Shown here: piece by piece, positions 22,518 through 34,183 of the stretch
Numbering within the stretch: the first letter of the stretch is position 1
Layout of the letters: each line of letters starts with the position of its first letter
DNA from: Spirabiliibacterium mucosae
Lineage (GTDB): Bacteria > Pseudomonadota > Gammaproteobacteria > Enterobacterales > Pasteurellaceae
Direction of reading: 5' to 3'
Length of the DNA stretch: 64,000 nt
NCBI RefSeq assembly: GCF_014884965.1
Contig: NZ_JABTBO010000010.1
Span: 1-64,000, forward strand
The notes under the pieces: generated by a model
The model's database searches: none
Seen by the model: only the letters and a program-made list of their open reading frames with translations
Told to the model about the DNA's origin: nothing
Program-made: the position numbers and the translations under genes

Positions 22518-23521
22518 GTGTCGCAAAACAAAGCTGAGTTTGATTTAATCAAGCGCTATTTTAGTGCCTCGCGCCGCAGCCCGCGGCGTGATGTGCCACT
22601 GGCGGTGGGCGATGATTGCGCCATTTGTGAAGTGCAACCCAATCAACACCTCGCCATCACCTGTGACACCATGGTTGAAGGCACCCATTTTTACCCCGAT
22701 ATTGACCCCGCCGATCTCGCCTACAAAGCCGTGGCCGTGAATTTAAGCGATCTCGCCTCCATGGGCGCAGAGCCTGCGTGGGTGACGCTGGCCTTAACCT
22801 TGCCGAAAATTGACCATGACTGGCTGGCGCGCTTTAGTGAAAGCTTTTTTGAGATTATCGATCACTATAACGTTGATTTAATCGGCGGGGACACCACTCG
22901 CGGTGCGCTGTCGCTCACCATCACCGCCCATGGCTTGCTGCCGCGTGACAAAGGCATTTGCCGCCACCATGCCCATGTGGGCGATTGGGTTTATGTCACA
23001 GGCACTCTTGGTGACAGCGCCAAAGGTTTTGCACTGTTAAGCGAGGGCAAAAGCAAAGCAACGGCCGATGCTATTGAGCGTTATCTCATTGAGCGCCACC
23101 TGCGCCCAACCCCGCGCGTGCTGTTTGGCCAAACCATTGTGCCTTTTGCCAGCGCAGCGATTGACATCTCCGACGGGCTATTGGCCGATCTGGGCCATAT
23201 TGTTGCGCGCAGCGGCGTAAGTGCGGTGTTGGATATCGACAAAATCCCGCTGTCACCGCAATTGTTGGCAACAACCGCACTTGAGCAGGCGCAAACGCTG
23301 GCGCTCACCGGCGGCGAGGATTACGAGCTGTGCTTTTGCCTGCCCGAGGCGCAACGCAGCAAGCTTGAAAAGGCCTTAACCCACATTGGCGTGGCCTATA
23401 CCTGCATTGGGCAGCTGCGCGCAGCCAAAGGGGAAAGTGCGGTTTTGTTACAACGTAACGGAAAAATCATCCCCGCCCCGCGCACACTGGCTACGATCAC
23501 TTTGGAGCAGAGAATGAATAA
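22518..23521 (+). CDS. thiL: Thiamine-monophosphate kinase (single-base frameshift near the 3' end)
   Basis: ThiL phosphorylates thiamine phosphate to the active diphosphate. VGDDCAICEV, TCDTMVEGTHF, AVNLSDLASMGAEP, GGDTTRG and AAIDISDGLLADLGH are family motifs. The start is the GTG at 22518, six bases after TAAGGAG. As given, the frame reads through into pgpA. Adding one A to the run at 23462-23466 instead gives NGKN...TGYDHFGAENE and a TAA at 23519-23521, matching the GYDHF ending of ThiL proteins. The true gene therefore probably ends there, overlapping pgpA by eight bases. Confidence 0.88.
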
Positions 23522-24002
23522 ACGCCCGGAATTGCAAAAACTCAATTTTAAAAACCCGATTCACGTTGCCGCCATCGGCTTTGGCTCGGGCTTGATTTAC
23601 CCCGCCCCCGGCACTTGGGGCACCTTGGCCGGCTGGCTGATTGGCCTTGGCGTAATAGCCACACTGGGCACCACGGCTTTGTTGGTGTTGGCGATTATCG
23701 CCAGCCTCATCGGGCCGAAAATTTGCGGCCAAACAGCGCAAGATATAGGCGTGCATGATCACGGTTCAATTGTGTGGGACGAAATTGCCGCCATTTGGCT
23801 GGTGCTGGCCTGCCTGCCGGCGCAAACCGCACTTTGGGCGCTCGGCGGTTTTGTCGCCTTTCGCGTGTTCGATATCACCAAACCCTATCCCATTAAAGCG
23901 CTTGACCGCAAATTGCACACCGGCTTTGGCATTATGATTGATGACACCCTAGCCGCGGTGTTTAGCTTGGTTGTGCTGTATCTGATTTATTGGCTTGTGT
24001 AG
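23514..24002 (+). CDS. pgpA: Phosphatidylglycerophosphatase A
   Basis: PgpA dephosphorylates phosphatidylglycerophosphate to phosphatidylglycerol in the inner membrane. The 162-residue protein begins MNKRPELQKLNFKNP and has the family core GFGSGLIYPAPGTWGTLAG, GVHDHGSIVWDEIAAIW and FDITKPYPIKALDRKLHTG, plus several membrane spans. GGAG is eight bases before the ATG at 23514. The apparent in-frame fusion with ThiL is explained by a lost base in thiL. Confidence 0.92.
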   Translation: MNKRPELQKLNFKNPIHVAAIGFGSGLIYPAPGTWGTLAGWLIGLGVIATLGTTALLVLAIIASLIGPKICGQTAQDIGVHDHGSIVWDEIAAIWLVLACLPAQTALWALGGFVAFRVFDITKPYPIKALDRKLHTGFGIMIDDTLAAVFSLVVLYLIYWLV

Positions 24003-24014
24003 TAAAAGGCTGTT

Positions 24015-24656
24015 ATGTTGTTTGCCCTGAAAATTTTATTGATTCACACCATTGCGCTGATGAGCCCTGGGCCTGATTTCTTTTTTGTCGCGCGTAAATC
24101 CTTGGCTGAGCCGCAGCGCAATGTAGTGCTGGGCATCTTGGGCATCTGTGCAGGCTTGAGCATTTGGGTGGTGGCCAGCATCGTGGGCTTGGCGATTTTG
24201 TTTGCGCTTTATCCAGCCGTTCAAAGTGCGGTCTGGCTGCTCGGCGGGGCGTATTTAAGCTATTTAGGCGTCAAGCTGGTGCGCGTGCGGCAAAACATCA
24301 CGCCAGAGCAGTTCGCTCAGCGCCACCCAACCCGGCAGCGGCGTGAGGGCTTGGCGCATTTTCGCCAAGGGCTGTGGGTGAATTTATCCAACGCTAAAGT
24401 GCTGATTTTCTTCAGTGGCATTTTCTCGATGCTGGTCTCCCACCTCGGTGCGGGCTGGGTTGGCTTTGTTGCCGTAATGGTGGTGCTGGAGAGCTTTGTC
24501 TATTTTTATCTGATTTCACGCATTTTTTCGCTTAGCAAAGTCAAACAATTTTATTTTCAATACAGCCGTTACATTGATAACGTCTGCGGTTTAGTGTTTT
24601 TGAGCTTTGGCTTATTTTTGATCTACAGCGCGCTGCAAACTGGCGTGAGTGCTTAA
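24015..24656 (+). CDS. LysE/RhtB-family amino acid exporter
   Basis: The 213-residue protein has about six hydrophobic segments and the RhtB hallmark ALMSPGPDFFFVARKSL at residues 15-31, with GGAYLSYLGVKLVR and LWVNLSNAKVLIFFSGIF further on. Members export homoserine, threonine or related amino acids; the substrate cannot be told. It lies 12 bases after pgpA and probably ends the ribH operon. Confidence 0.85.
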   Translation: MLFALKILLIHTIALMSPGPDFFFVARKSLAEPQRNVVLGILGICAGLSIWVVASIVGLAILFALYPAVQSAVWLLGGAYLSYLGVKLVRVRQNITPEQFAQRHPTRQRREGLAHFRQGLWVNLSNAKVLIFFSGIFSMLVSHLGAGWVGFVAVMVVLESFVYFYLISRIFSLSKVKQFYFQYSRYIDNVCGLVFLSFGLFLIYSALQTGVSA

Positions 24657-24692
24657 AAAAAGAAACCCGATAGCCAAAGAGGGCATATCGGG
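24656..24692 (-). terminator. dxs operon terminator
   Basis: Minus-strand hairpin CCCGATA-x-GCC...GGC-TATCGGG (24692-24666) followed by TTTCTTTTTTT. It sits about 110 bases beyond the dxs stop and abuts the end of the convergent exporter gene. Confidence 0.65.
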
Positions 24693-24800
24693 GGAGGTCT
24701 TACAATAAGTAAAATGTAAAAAGACAACTGCATTTGCAGTGCACTAGCATTAATTAAGACTCAAGTGCGGTTGAAAAGTTCATAAAAAAGTGAGATTTTT

Positions 24801-26667
24801 TTAAAAATTTTTAACCGCTTGAATTTTTTCAATAATTCCGTTGGCATCGAGCCCCAATTCCGCCATCACCTCAGCCGGCTCACCTTGGGCGATAAATTCA
24901 TCACCAAAGCCAAGGGAGAGCAAGCGGGCGCTGTGGCCACGGGTGAGTGAAAGTTGGTTGAGGAATTCCCCCACCGCACTTCCCGCACCGCCTTTGAGGG
25001 CGTTGTCTTCAACGCTGACCAGCAGGCTGTGGTTTTCAAGCAATGAGCTAATCATAGCCTCATCAATCGGCTTGGCAAAGCGCATATCCACCACCGTGGC
25101 GTTGAGCGTGTCGGCGGCTTGCATCACCGCAGGCAACAAGGTGCCGAAATTGAGCAGGGCAATGTTCTCGCCAGAGCGCACTTTGCGTGATTTACCAATC
25201 TCGAGTAGCTCCAACGCGTCAAGCGTGCACCCTGTGGCGCTGCCACGCGGGTAACGCACGGCGGCCGGGCCATTGTGATGCAATCCTGTGTAGAGCATTT
25301 GGCGGCACTCGTTTTCATCACTTGGCGTCATAATCACCATGTTTGGGATGCAGCGCATAAAGCTGATATCAAACGCGCCTTGGTGGGTTTGCCCATCAGC
25401 ACCGACAACGCCTGCGCGGTCGATGGCAAAGAGCACAGGCAAATTCGGGATGGCCACATCGTGGATCAGTTGGTCATACGCGCGTTGCAAAAAGGTGGAA
25501 TAAATCGCCACCACGGGCTTGAGGCCGGCAATCGCCATGCCGGCCGCCAGTGTGACGGCGTGCTGCTCGGCAATCGCCACGTCAAAATACTGCTGAGGAA
25601 AGCGGTTGGAAAACTCCACCATGCCTGAGCCTTCGCGCATCGCAGGCGTAATGCCCACCACGGTGGCGTCTTTTTCCGCCATTTCGCACAACCAGCTGCC
25701 GAACACGGCTGAGTAGGTTGGCACTTGCGCAGTTTTTTTTCGGCAATTGGCCAAGCAGGTGGTCAAATTTTGGCACACCGTGAAAGCCGATCGGGTCTTT
25801 CTCGGCTGGCGCATAGCCTTTGCCTTTTTTGGTCATAATGTGCAAAAACTGCGGGCCTTTGAGGTTGCGCATATTTTTCAGCGTGGAGACCAATTCATCA
25901 ACATTGTGCCCGTCAATCGGGCCGATGTAGTTAAAGCCAAGCTCTTCAAACAGCGTGCCACCTGGGGAGACAAACCCTTTGAGGTGCTCTTCGGTTTTTT
26001 TCACAAAGGCTTTGATTGGCGGCAGGCCAGAGAGCAAGTTTTTGCTGCCTTCACGAATGGAGGAGTAAAACGAGCCAGAAAGCAGCCGTGCGAGGTGATT
26101 GTTCAGTGCGCCGACGTTTTCTGAAATCGACATTTCATTATCGTTTAAAATCACCAGCATGTCGGTGTGCAAAGAGCCGGCGTGGTTGAGCGCTTCAAAC
26201 GCCATGCCAGCGGTCATCGCGCCGTCACCAATCACGCAAATGGTTTTGCGATCGGCGTTTTCTTTTTCCGCCGCAATGGCAATGCCAAGGCCCGCGCTGA
26301 TGGAGGTGGAGGAGTGGCCAACGCTGAGCACGTCGTATTCACTTTCGCCACGCCACGGGAACGGGTGCAGGCCATTTTTTTGCCGAATGGTGTGCATCTG
26401 CTCGCGCCGGCCGGTGAGGATTTTGTGCGGGTAGGCTTGGTGGCCAACATCCCAAATGAGCTGATCAAACGGGGTGTTGAAGACATAATGCAGTGCCACC
26501 GTTAATTCCACGGTGCCAAGGCCCGATGCCAAATGCCCACTGCTTTGGCTGACAGATTCCAACAAAAACGCGCGCAGCTCGTCGCACAGCTGTGGCAGCT
26601 GCTCACGCGGGAGCAAACGCAAATCGTCTGGTGTGTTGATGGTCGATAATAAAGAATATTTTTGCAT
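24801..26667 (-). CDS. dxs: 1-deoxy-D-xylulose-5-phosphate synthase (single-base frameshift)
   Basis: Dxs condenses pyruvate and glyceraldehyde 3-phosphate, the first step of the MEP isoprenoid pathway. The N-terminal part ([40 protein letters not shown], the thiamine-diphosphate motif [20 protein letters not shown]) and C-terminal part ([34 protein letters not shown]) are complete but in different frames. They meet at eight A residues (minus strand; 25733-25740). With seven As the join reads [17 protein letters not shown], matching relatives. The MEP route is normally essential, so an extra base in the data is the likely cause. Last gene of xseB-ispA-dxs. Confidence 0.92.
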
Positions 26668-26738
26668 AGCGTGGATTATAACGACAATTGCGTCAAACAT
26701 AAATCACAAAATGCCATTTCGGCGTGATTGCGGCGCAT

Positions 26739-27635
26739 TTAACTCCCGCGGGTGATAACAAAATTGGCCAACGCCTGATGCGCGCTGACATCCAGCCCCA
26801 ATGTGGCCAGCTGCTCAAGCGCACAATGCGCCTCTCTCACCAATTCTTGCGCTTTGGCTTGCGCCCCCTCAAGCCCCAAGAGTTTCGGGTAGGTGGTTTT
26901 GTCATGGGCCAAATCCGAGCCTGCGTCTTTGCCGAGAGTGGCGGAGTCCGCGGTGATGTCTAAAATATCATCTTGCACTTGAAAGGCCAGGCCAATTAAG
27001 GCGGCAAATTGGCGCAGGTGATAGCCAATGGTGCTATCATTAAAGTGCGGTGAGCACCCCAGCCCCATCTCGACTGCGCAGACGATCATCGCGCCAGTTT
27101 TGTTGTGGTGAATGCGCTCTAAAAAAGCCAGATCCAAGGCTTGTTGCTCGGCGAAGAGATCAAGCGCTTGGCCTAAGCACATGCCTTGCGCGCCAGCGGC
27201 TTGCGCCAACAGCTGGACCAACCGCACTTTTTGTTCTGCGCTCACCGCTGGCGTGTCGCAAAGCAGCGCAAAGGCCCAGCTTTGCAGCGCGTCGCCGGCT
27301 AAAATGGCGGTGGCTTCATCAAATTCAATGTGGCAGGTATTTTGCCCGCGGCGCAGGGTGTCGTCGTCCATCGCGGGCAGGTCGTCATGAATTAACGAAT
27401 AGCTGTGCACAGCCTCCACAGCGGCGGCGGCGTAATCTAGGCTGGCCATCTCGGCATTAAGCATGCGCCCGGTGCAGTAGGTCAAAAAAGGGCGCAGGCG
27501 CTTGCCACCGAGCAACACGCCATAGCGCATCGCATCGGCCAATGGCGCAGGCGCGGAGTTGAGGGTGAGGTTAGCTTCTAAAAAAGCATTGACGCGTTCG
27601 CGCAGCTGCTGCAAATCCGTTTGAAAATCGTACAT
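26739..27635 (-). CDS. ispA: (2E,6E)-farnesyl diphosphate synthase
   Basis: IspA makes farnesyl diphosphate from dimethylallyl and isopentenyl diphosphates. The 298-residue protein has GGKRLRPFLTY, the first aspartate-rich motif LIHDDLPAMDDDTLRRG and the second VQDDILDITADS. It lies between xseB and dxs with gaps of 9 and 71 bases, the conserved operon supplying isoprenoid precursors. AGGTTTAGTT precedes the ATG. Confidence 0.97.
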   Translation of the reverse strand: MYDFQTDLQQLRERVNAFLEANLTLNSAPAPLADAMRYGVLLGGKRLRPFLTYCTGRMLNAEMASLDYAAAAVEAVHSYSLIHDDLPAMDDDTLRRGQNTCHIEFDEATAILAGDALQSWAFALLCDTPAVSAEQKVRLVQLLAQAAGAQGMCLGQALDLFAEQQALDLAFLERIHHNKTGAMIVCAVEMGLGCSPHFNDSTIGYHLRQFAALIGLAFQVQDDILDITADSATLGKDAGSDLAHDKTTYPKLLGLEGAQAKAQELVREAHCALEQLATLGLDVSAHQALANFVITRGS

Positions 27636-27644
27636 AACTAAACC

Positions 27645-27950
27645 TTAAAAAGGGATGTCGTCATCGCTGTAAATCTCTTCTTCGGGATTACGGCTTTGGC
27701 TCGCCTTGCGCGTGTTGTCATCTGGTTCAAAGTCGGCCAGTGGCGCAACGGTGCTTTTTTCGAGCAAAATGCTCACTTGTTGCTGCGCCTGTTGCAGCCG
27801 TTGTTGGCCCGCTTGCGCCAGCTGCACGCCTTTTTCAAACTCCGCCAAGGCCTTTTCCAGCGGCAGCTCGCCACTTTCCAGCCGGCTGACAATCGCCTCA
27901 AGCTCGCTTAAGGTGGTTTCAAAATCTAAAGAAGTTGCTTTTTTCGCCAT
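27645..27950 (-). CDS. xseB: Exodeoxyribonuclease VII small subunit
   Basis: XseB binds XseA to form the single-strand-specific exonuclease VII. The 101-residue protein begins [20 protein letters not shown] and has the family pattern [25 protein letters not shown], two helices forming a coiled coil. An acidic tail ([12 protein letters not shown]) ends the chain. The ATG at 27950 is preferred over one seven codons upstream. It heads xseB-ispA-dxs and is divergent from thiI. Confidence 0.94.
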   Translation of the reverse strand: MAKKATSLDFETTLSELEAIVSRLESGELPLEKALAEFEKGVQLAQAGQQRLQQAQQQVSILLEKSTVAPLADFEPDDNTRKASQSRNPEEEIYSDDDIPF

Positions 27951-28073
27951 AACAGTATCCAAAAACGTCATTTTTGCCTATTGTACTTGAGTTTGCATTA
28001 TTTGTCGTTTTTTTTAGCTGTCAACGGGAATTTCAGGTACAATACCGCCAATTTTGACATTAGCAGTGATTCT

Positions 28074-29525
28074 ATGAAATTTATTATCAAATTATTCCCC
28101 GAAGTGATGGTCAAAAGCGACTCTGTGCGCAAACGCTTCATCAAAATTTTAACCGGCAACATCCGCAATATTTTAAGCAAGCAAGACGACACCGTAGCCG
28201 TGGTGCACCATTGGGATTATATCGAAGTGCGGTCAAAAGACGCCAGCAAGCGCGATTTGCTGCTGGATTTTTTGCAACGCACGCCGGGCATTCACCACAT
28301 TTTGGAAGTCGAAGGCATCCCGTTTGCCTCGATGCACGACATTTTTGAATACACCTTAAAACACACCCGCGAGCAGCTGGAAAACCGCACTTTTTGTGTC
28401 CGCGTCAAGCGCAAGGGCAAGCACCCGTTCAGCTCGCTCGATCTTGAGCGCTATGTCGGCGGCGGCTTGAACCAACACATTGAAACAGCCAAAGTGCGGT
28501 TGAAAAACCCCGATGTGACCGTCAACATCACGATTGAAGACGACCAAATGCTGCTGGTGAAAAACCGCTTTGAGGGCATTGGCGGCTATCCTGTTGGCAC
28601 GCAAGAAGATGTGCTCAGCCTGATTTCGGGCGGGTTTGACTCGGGCGTGTCGAGCTATATGTTTATCCGCCGCGGCTCCAAGGTGCATTATTGCTTTTTT
28701 AACCTCGGTGGGCAGGCGCACGAAATCGGCGTGAAGCAGATGGCCTATCACATCTGGTCGCGTTATAGCTCATCGGTCAAAGTGCGGTTTGTGGCGGTCA
28801 ATTTTGAAGGCGTGGTGGCCGAAATTTTAGAAAAAATCGATAACGGCCAAATGGGCGTGGTGCTCAAGCGCATGATGGTGCGCGCCGCCAGCCGCGTGGC
28901 AGAACGCTTTGGCATTCAAGCGATTGTCACCGGCGAAGCGCTCGGGCAGGTTTCCAGCCAAACGCTGACCAATTTGCGCTTGATTGATGAAGCCGCCAGC
29001 GTGCTGGTACTGCGCCCGCTCATCACCCACGACAAGCCGCAAATCATTGCCACCGCGCAACACATTGGCACTGATGAGATTGCCAAATCCATGCCGGAGT
29101 TTTGTGGCGTGATCTCAAAAAACCCGACGGTGAAAGCCATCCCTGAACGCATCGCCCAAGAAGAGGCGCACTTTGATTTCAGCGTGCTGGACGAGGCGGT
29201 AGCCAGCGCACAATACCTCGACATTCGCGACATCGCCAATGCCGATAAAAGTGCGGTCGAGGAGGTGGAGATTGTGGATAGCGTGAGTGCAGGCGAGGTG
29301 GTGATTGACGTGCGCAGTGACGACGAGCGTGAAGACAAGCCCGTTTATCTGCCTGAGTGTGAGCTGCTGGCGATCCCGTTTTTCAAACTCAGCAGTGCGT
29401 TTGCGCAGTTGGACGCCAACACAACCTATTTGCTTTATTGCGAAAAAGGGGTGATGAGCCAGCTGCAAGCGCAGTATCTGCGCCAGCAAGGGTATCGCAA
29501 CGTGAAAGTGCTGCGCTTAAAATAG
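28074..29525 (+). CDS. thiI: tRNA 4-thiouridine / thiamine sulfur transferase ThiI
   Basis: ThiI adenylates and thiolates U8 of tRNAs and helps deliver sulfur to thiazole synthesis. The 483-residue product has an N-terminal ferredoxin-like region and THUMP domain, the PP-loop ATPase motif [16 protein letters not shown] near residue 178, and a C-terminal rhodanese domain with active-site Cys in [16 protein letters not shown]. coli ThiI is 482 residues. The start at 28074 fits homologues ([20 protein letters not shown]). Confidence 0.97.
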   Translation: MKFIIKLFPEVMVKSDSVRKRFIKILTGNIRNILSKQDDTVAVVHHWDYIEVRSKDASKRDLLLDFLQRTPGIHHILEVEGIPFASMHDIFEYTLKHTREQLENRTFCVRVKRKGKHPFSSLDLERYVGGGLNQHIETAKVRLKNPDVTVNITIEDDQMLLVKNRFEGIGGYPVGTQEDVLSLISGGFDSGVSSYMFIRRGSKVHYCFFNLGGQAHEIGVKQMAYHIWSRYSSSVKVRFVAVNFEGVVAEILEKIDNGQMGVVLKRMMVRAASRVAERFGIQAIVTGEALGQVSSQTLTNLRLIDEAASVLVLRPLITHDKPQIIATAQHIGTDEIAKSMPEFCGVISKNPTVKAIPERIAQEEAHFDFSVLDEAVASAQYLDIRDIANADKSAVEEVEIVDSVSAGEVVIDVRSDDEREDKPVYLPECELLAIPFFKLSSAFAQLDANTTYLLYCEKGVMSQLQAQYLRQQGYRNVKVLRLK

Positions 29526-29533
29526 CGCAGCGC

Positions 29534-29566
29534 AAAAATAGTGCTACGCAAGCGCGCTATTTTTTT
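29534..29566 (+). terminator. thiI terminator
   Basis: AAAAATAG (29534-29541) and CTATTTTT (29557-29564) enclose a GC-rich inner stem and run into further T residues. Confidence 0.65.
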
Positions 29567-29618
29567 GTACAATAAATATTCTTATTTCAACACTATTTAA
29601 AGCCACAACCCAAAAGTT

Positions 29619-30104
29619 ATGATTGATTATCTTATTATCGGTATTATTGTTTTTTCGTTAATTGTCAGCCTGTTACGTGGCTTTGTTCGCGAGGCGGTGT
29701 CGCTGGGCAGTTGGGTGGTGGCCTTTTTTGTGGCCAGCCGATTTTATCCGTATTTGGCAGGGTACCTCACCCAAATTGAATCACAAAACATCCGCATTGG
29801 CGTAGCGATTGCGATTTTGTTTATCGCAAGCCTGATTGTGGGCGCCATCGTCAATTATATTTTAGGCCAATTGGTGGATAAAACAGGCTTAAGCGGCACC
29901 GATCGCGTGCTAGGTGCGTGTTTTGGCGTGTTGCGTGGCGTGTTGATAGTGGCCGCGCTGCTGTTTTGCATGGACACCTTCACCAATTTAAATCAAACCG
30001 AGTGGTGGCAAAATTCAAAATTGATACCGCACTTTGGCTTTGTGGTTGACTGGTTTTTTCAACAGATTCAACAAAATTCCTCATTTTTAACTCCGAAATT
30101 GTAA
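29619..30104 (+). CDS. cvpA: Colicin V production protein homologue
   Basis: This 161-residue inner-membrane protein has four predicted spans and the CvpA start [20 protein letters not shown] followed by [19 protein letters not shown]. CvpA is needed for colicin V production and is linked to envelope and bile tolerance in enterobacteria. It lies ten bases before purF, the usual cvpA-purF operon. No clear PurR operator is visible in the 50 bases upstream. Confidence 0.92.
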   Translation: MIDYLIIGIIVFSLIVSLLRGFVREAVSLGSWVVAFFVASRFYPYLAGYLTQIESQNIRIGVAIAILFIASLIVGAIVNYILGQLVDKTGLSGTDRVLGACFGVLRGVLIVAALLFCMDTFTNLNQTEWWQNSKLIPHFGFVVDWFFQQIQQNSSFLTPKL

Positions 30105-30114
30105 GGGCGAAATT

Positions 30115-31627
<1,513 letters not shown>

Positions 31628-31628
<1 letters not shown>

Positions 31629-32200
31629 TGAAACCACAACGACTGATTATTGCCATTACTGGCGCATCAGGCGCCATTTATGCCATCCGTTTGCTGCAAG
31701 TGCTGTCACAAACGGAGGTGGAAACCCATTTGATTATCTCCAACGCCGCGCGCCAAACCATTGCGATTGAAACGGATTTCAGCCTCAATGACGTCAAGGC
31801 GCTAGCCGATGTGGTGTATGACAATCGCGACATCGGTGCGGCTATTTCATCGGGCTCCTACCGCACTTTGGGCATGCTGGTGGTGCCGTGCTCGATTAAA
31901 ACCCTCTCCGCCATTGCCCACAGTTACAGCGACGATCTCATCTCCCGCGCGGCGGATGTCTGCTTAAAAGAGCGCAAACCTGTGCATCTTTGCCTGCGCG
32001 AAACGCCGCTGCACTTAGGCCACCTGCGGCTAATGACGCAAGCGGCGGAAATCGGCGCCACACTCACGCCACTGATGCCCGCGTTTTACCACAAACCACA
32101 AAGCATCGACGACATCATCAACCAATCCGTCAACCGCCTGTGCGACCAATTCGACATCGAACTGCCTGAAGATCTGTTTGAACGCTGGCAGGGGGCGTGA
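31628..32200 (+). CDS. ubiX: Flavin prenyltransferase UbiX
   Basis: UbiX makes prenylated FMN, the cofactor of the ubiquinone decarboxylase UbiD. The 190-residue protein has the flavin-binding start IAITGASGAIYAIRLLQVLS, the SSGSYRTLGMLVVPCSIKTL segment and LCLRETPLHLGHLR. Its ATG overlaps the purF stop by one base (TAATG), so it is coupled to cvpA-purF as in E. coli. Confidence 0.95.
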
Positions 32201-32203
32201 TGC

Positions 32204-32225
32204 AAAGTGCGGTCGACCGCACTTT
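32204..32225. terminator. Uptake-sequence palindrome between ubiX and moeB
   Basis: AAAGTGCGGTC and GACCGCACTTT form a perfect 22-bp palindrome between convergent genes. It has no clear T-run, so terminator strength is uncertain. Confidence 0.45.
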
Positions 32226-32231
32226 AGGTTT

Positions 32232-32957
32232 TTAAGCAGGCAGTTTGAGGGTGTTGAATTGCATACTCAACGCATCAATCAGTAACAATTTGCCCACCAA
32301 AGGCTCGCCGATGTTGAGCAGTAATTTCAGGGTTTCCATCGCTTGCAGTGTGCCGACAATGCCGACAATGGGGGAGAGGACGCCGGCTTCCACGCACGAG
32401 AGCGTATTTTCACCAAACAGGCGGCTGATGCTGCGGTAATTGGGCGTGTTGGGCTGGTAGGTGAAGACTGAGAGTTGACCTTCCATACGAATGGCCGCGC
32501 CGAAAACCAGCGGCGTTTGGCACTGCTGGCAGAGCTGGTCGAGGCGGTTGCGGGTGGCTACGTTGTCGCAACAGTCCACCACTACGTCTGCTTTTGTGAC
32601 AACGTCACGAAGGCCATCGTCGTCTAAATCAGTATCAATCGTGTGAATTTGACAATGTGGGTTGAGGGCGCAAAGTGCGGTTTTGGCGGAGTCCACTTTG
32701 GGCTGGCCGATGCGTGCATCGGTGTGCAGCACTTGGCGCTGCAAATTAGACAGGCTAACCGTGTCAAAATCCACCAGCGTGAGCGTGCCCACACCGCTGG
32801 CGGCCAGATATTGCGCTGCCGCGCAGCCTAACCCGCCTAAACCGATAATCGCCACATGAGCGAGCTTGAGCCGCTCTTGGCCGTCAAAGTCAATTTGTGG
32901 CAGCACGATTTGGCGGTTGTAGCGCAGCGCTTCGGCATCCGATAAGATATCAGCCAT
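32232..32957 (-). CDS. moeB: Molybdopterin-synthase adenylyltransferase MoeB
   Basis: MoeB adenylates the C-terminus of MoaD during molybdopterin synthesis. The 241-residue, E1-like protein has RYNRQIVLPQIDFDGQERL, the nucleotide loop IIGLGGLGCAAAQYLA, DFDTVSLSNLQRQ and the DCCDNVATRN loop. Of the two zinc-binding Cys pairs of E. coli MoeB, the first (CQQC) is present. The C-terminal pair is missing because the chain ends FNTLKLPA. Its ATG overlaps the moeA stop (TAATG). Confidence 0.93.
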   Translation of the reverse strand: MADILSDAEALRYNRQIVLPQIDFDGQERLKLAHVAIIGLGGLGCAAAQYLAASGVGTLTLVDFDTVSLSNLQRQVLHTDARIGQPKVDSAKTALCALNPHCQIHTIDTDLDDDGLRDVVTKADVVVDCCDNVATRNRLDQLCQQCQTPLVFGAAIRMEGQLSVFTYQPNTPNYRSISRLFGENTLSCVEAGVLSPIVGIVGTLQAMETLKLLLNIGEPLVGKLLLIDALSMQFNTLKLPA

Positions 32958-34183
32958 TATTGTAACACATCACCAAAAGGCTCAATCATCACCCCTTCGC
33001 CCGCGGCGACATTGCCACGCTCGCGCTCGAGCACAATCAGGCAATTACTTTGCACAAAAGAGCTGAACATATGTGAGCCTTGAAAGCCAACTGGCTGCAC
33101 CTCAATTTGCCCTTGTGCGTTGACGTGATAATACCCGCGTTGGAAGTCCAGCCGGCCAGGCTTTTTTTTCATCGCGCTGCCTGCAATGGCTGGCAGTTGT
33201 GGCGGCAGCTGCCATTGGCTAAAGCCCGTTAAGCGCGCGAGCACCGGCTGCACCAGTTGATAAAAGGTGACCAGGGCGGAAACGGGGTTGCCCGGCAGGC
33301 CGCAAAACCACGCGTGATCAAACTTGCCAAAGGCAAACGGCTTGCCTGGCTTAATTGCCAATTTCCAAAAATTCATCTGCCCGAGTTGCTCGAGCATATC
33401 TTTGGTGAAATCTGCCTCGCCGACCGACACGCCGCCGCTGGTGATCACCAAATCCGCCTTTTGCTGCGCTTGTGAAAAGGTTTTGGCAAACCGCACTTTG
33501 TCATCCGGCAAAATGCCGTAATCCAAAATCTCGCAGTGCCAGTTTTCTAACAATAAACGCACGGTGAAACGGTTGGTATCATAAATTTGGCCCTTGGCCA
33601 GCGGCTTGCCGACACTGACCAGTTCATCGCCGGTGGAAATCAGCGCCACTTTAATTTTGCGATAAACCCGCACGCGCTCAAGCCCAAGGGAGGCGAGCAG
33701 CGGCAGTGAAAGTGCGGTCAGCTTCGCGCCTTTGGCTAATACCACGTCGCCTTGCTTAACATCATCACCTAGGTGGCGGATATTTTGACCCGGCTTGACC
33801 TCAGCGGTGAACCGCACTTTGCCGTCTTCAAGCACCTCGGCGTGCTCTTGCATGATCACCGCCTCACAGCCCTCAGGCACCACCGCACCTGTCATGATGC
33901 GCACCACCGAGCCTTGTGGCCACGGGCCGTCAAACGGGCTGCCCGCAAAGCTTTTACCTGCTACGGTCAATGGTTCACCGGTGAGATCCGCCATGCGCAC
34001 GGCATAGCCGTCCATTGCTGAGTTGTCAAAGCCTGGCACATTAATCGGCGAGCGGATATCTTCTGCACAAATGCGGTTGTGCGCTTCATCAAGGGTTACG
34101 AGTTCAGTTTGTGAATCAGGCGGGTAGCTCAATGCGCTGGTAATTTTAGCCAGCGCGTCGTTGAGGGAAATCAGTGCGTTCAT
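32957..34183 (-). CDS. moeA: Molybdopterin molybdenumtransferase MoeA
   Basis: MoeA inserts molybdate into adenylylated molybdopterin. The roughly 408-residue protein has PGFDNSAMDGYAVR, IMTGAVVPEGCEAVIMQE, STGDELVSVGKPL and TSGGVSVGEADFTK, the typical MoeA blocks, and PGKPFAFGKF. The ATG at 34183 has AAGGTG eight bases upstream; a GTG three codons earlier overlaps that site and is less likely. moeA-moeB form a coupled operon divergent from folE, as in H. influenzae. Confidence 0.94.
   Translation of the reverse strand: MNALISLNDALAKITSALSYPPDSQTELVTLDEAHNRICAEDIRSPINVPGFDNSAMDGYAVRMADLTGEPLTVAGKSFAGSPFDGPWPQGSVVRIMTGAVVPEGCEAVIMQEHAEVLEDGKVRFTAEVKPGQNIRHLGDDVKQGDVVLAKGAKLTALSLPLLASLGLERVRVYRKIKVALISTGDELVSVGKPLAKGQIYDTNRFTVRLLLENWHCEILDYGILPDDKVRFAKTFSQAQQKADLVITSGGVSVGEADFTKDMLEQLGQMNFWKLAIKPGKPFAFGKFDHAWFCGLPGNPVSALVTFYQLVQPVLARLTGFSQWQLPPQLPAIAGSAMKKKPGRLDFQRGYYHVNAQGQIEVQPVGFQGSHMFSSFVQSNCLIVLERERGNVAAGEGVMIEPFGDVLQ

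Noticed and set aside
22518-24002. A natural ThiL-PgpA bifunctional fusion protein
   Set aside because: The alternative frame at the thiL end encodes the conserved GYDHF terminus and stops in an overlap with the pgpA ATG, which has its own ribosome site. A lost A in a run explains the read-through.
24801-26667. dxs as a pseudogene or as two separate enzyme halves
   Set aside because: Both halves are fully conserved and meet at a homopolymer; the pathway is normally essential and the operon is intact.
32204-32225. Regulatory operator at the perfect 22-bp palindrome
   Set aside because: It is two facing uptake sequences, a common arrangement between convergent genes in this family.
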